Origin: Paenibacillus sp. MAEPY2
GTDB lineage: Bacteria > Bacillota > Bacilli > Paenibacillales > Paenibacillaceae
Assembly (NCBI RefSeq): GCF_000499205.1
Contig: NZ_AWUK01000024.1
Location: forward strand, 1-64,000
Length of the DNA stretch: 64,000 nt
Direction of reading: 5' to 3'
Shown one piece after another: positions 63,555 to 64,000 of this stretch. A model generated the notes under the pieces. It was not told where the DNA came from. It made no database searches and worked only from the letters and a program-made list of their open reading frames with translations. A program made the position numbers and the translations under genes. Each line of letters opens with the position of its first letter. Position 1 is the stretch's first letter.

Positions 63555-64000
63555 TTAACCTTGTTCGATCAAACCGTATTTTCCATCGTTCCGTTTGTAC
63601 ACAACGCTGACTTCTTCATTCTCAATGTTGGAGAATACGAAGAAATTGTGGCCAACCATGTTCATTTGGAGGATCGCCTCTTCCACGTCCATTGGTTTCA
63701 ACATAAACCGTTTTGTACGCACCACTTCAAAATCATCATCGTCCGTATCCGTATCCAGTTCAGCAGTAGCTACTGTGCCTGTCGGATCTTCCACGAAGAG
63801 CGTTTTCAGGCTGCCTTCCTGGCGGAACTTACGGTTAATTTTCGTTTTGTGTTTACGGATCTGACGTTCCAGCTTGTCTACCACGGAGTCAATGGAAGCG
63901 TACATATCGTCACTCTCATCCTCGGCGCGGAGCACAATGCCTTTCAAGGGGATCGTCACCTCTACTGTATGCAAGCCTCTCGTCGTGCTCAGGGTAACAG
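63555..64000 (-). CDS. hpf: Ribosome hibernation promoting factor, long form (5' end outside window)
   Basis: The frame stays open to the right edge and reads VTLSTTRGLHTVEVTIPLKG at its visible N-terminus, so the TTG at 63974 is internal, not the start. The visible part includes the end of the HPF/RaiA domain (DMYASIDSVVDKLERQIRKHKTK, split by rule here to the key Asp-Met-Tyr and Lys-rich segments) and the complete C-terminal dimerisation domain (FMLKPMDVEEAILQMNMVG, FVFSNIENEEVSVVY, DGKYGLIE). Long HPF pairs ribosomes into inactive 100S dimers in stationary phase. Position before secA matches B. subtilis yvyD-secA. Confidence 0.96.
   Translation of the reverse strand, partial: VTLSTTRGLHTVEVTIPLKGIVLRAEDESDDMYASIDSVVDKLERQIRKHKTKINRKFRQEGSLKTLFVEDPTGTVATAELDTDTDDDDFEVVRTKRFMLKPMDVEEAILQMNMVGHNFFVFSNIENEEVSVVYKRNDGKYGLIEQG

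Overview
The window is chromosomal DNA from a low-to-mid GC Bacillota, most likely a Paenibacillus. The reasons are stalk-domain (copper amine oxidase N-like) secreted proteins, a yhbD-bactofilin operon, frequent GTG/TTG starts with strong AGGAGG-type ribosome sites, a DUF2759 protein, and a backbone gene order matching the Bacillus subtilis hpf-secA-prfB-...-ftsE-ftsX-ctpB-minJ-...-uvrB-uvrA region. Most of the window is core genome. No tRNA, rRNA, CRISPR array, transposase or prophage gene was seen.

Layout. 1-5700: AT-rich surface-polysaccharide cluster on the minus strand (ABC exporter, methyltransferase with coiled-coil tail, acyltransferase, two small or partial membrane proteins). A divergent O-antigen ligase/polymerase-like gene follows, then galU, which supplies UDP-glucose. 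9.6-20.2 kb: SNF2 helicase with SWIM finger, double-barrel U32 protein, stalk/PsbP-like lipidless secreted protein, HtrA-like protease, DUF2759 protein. 20.7-26.1 kb: uvrB-uvrA, separated by about 590 bp of GC-rich palindromes and a tandem repeat. 26.3-27.9 kb: a stand-alone flagellar stator pair. 28.1-33.6 kb: an ABC exporter divergent from a NarL-type two-component system (linearmycin-resistance LnrJK/LnrLMN style). 33.6-41.4 kb: cell-division and wall block minJ-ctpB-EnvC-like M23-ftsX-ftsE, with a divergent VanW-family gene. 41.5-46.4 kb: MFS exporter, yhbD and two bactofilins, an esterase. 46.6-55.7 kb: complete arginine cluster argC-J-B-D-F-G-H, all on the minus strand. 56-64 kb: cardiolipin synthase, YitT-family protein, prfB with its programmed frameshift, secA, hpf (cut by the window edge).

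The most interesting non-coding signal is a dispersed intergenic palindrome of about 170-190 bp. It has four full copies (16257, 51867, 52991, 60004) and one half copy (46429). Its two arms covary between copies and keep a conserved A.C mismatch, as expected of a selected hairpin. Two copies lie inside the arginine operon. Other regulatory candidates read from sequence are: a WalR-type site between ftsE and the VanW gene; a 20-bp palindrome between the ABC exporter and its two-component system; a 10-6-10 inverted repeat filling the yhbD promoter spacer; an ARG-box-like operator over the argC promoter; and a 240-nt structured leader before secA. Assignments rest on motif recognition and remembered family knowledge; no database search was run.
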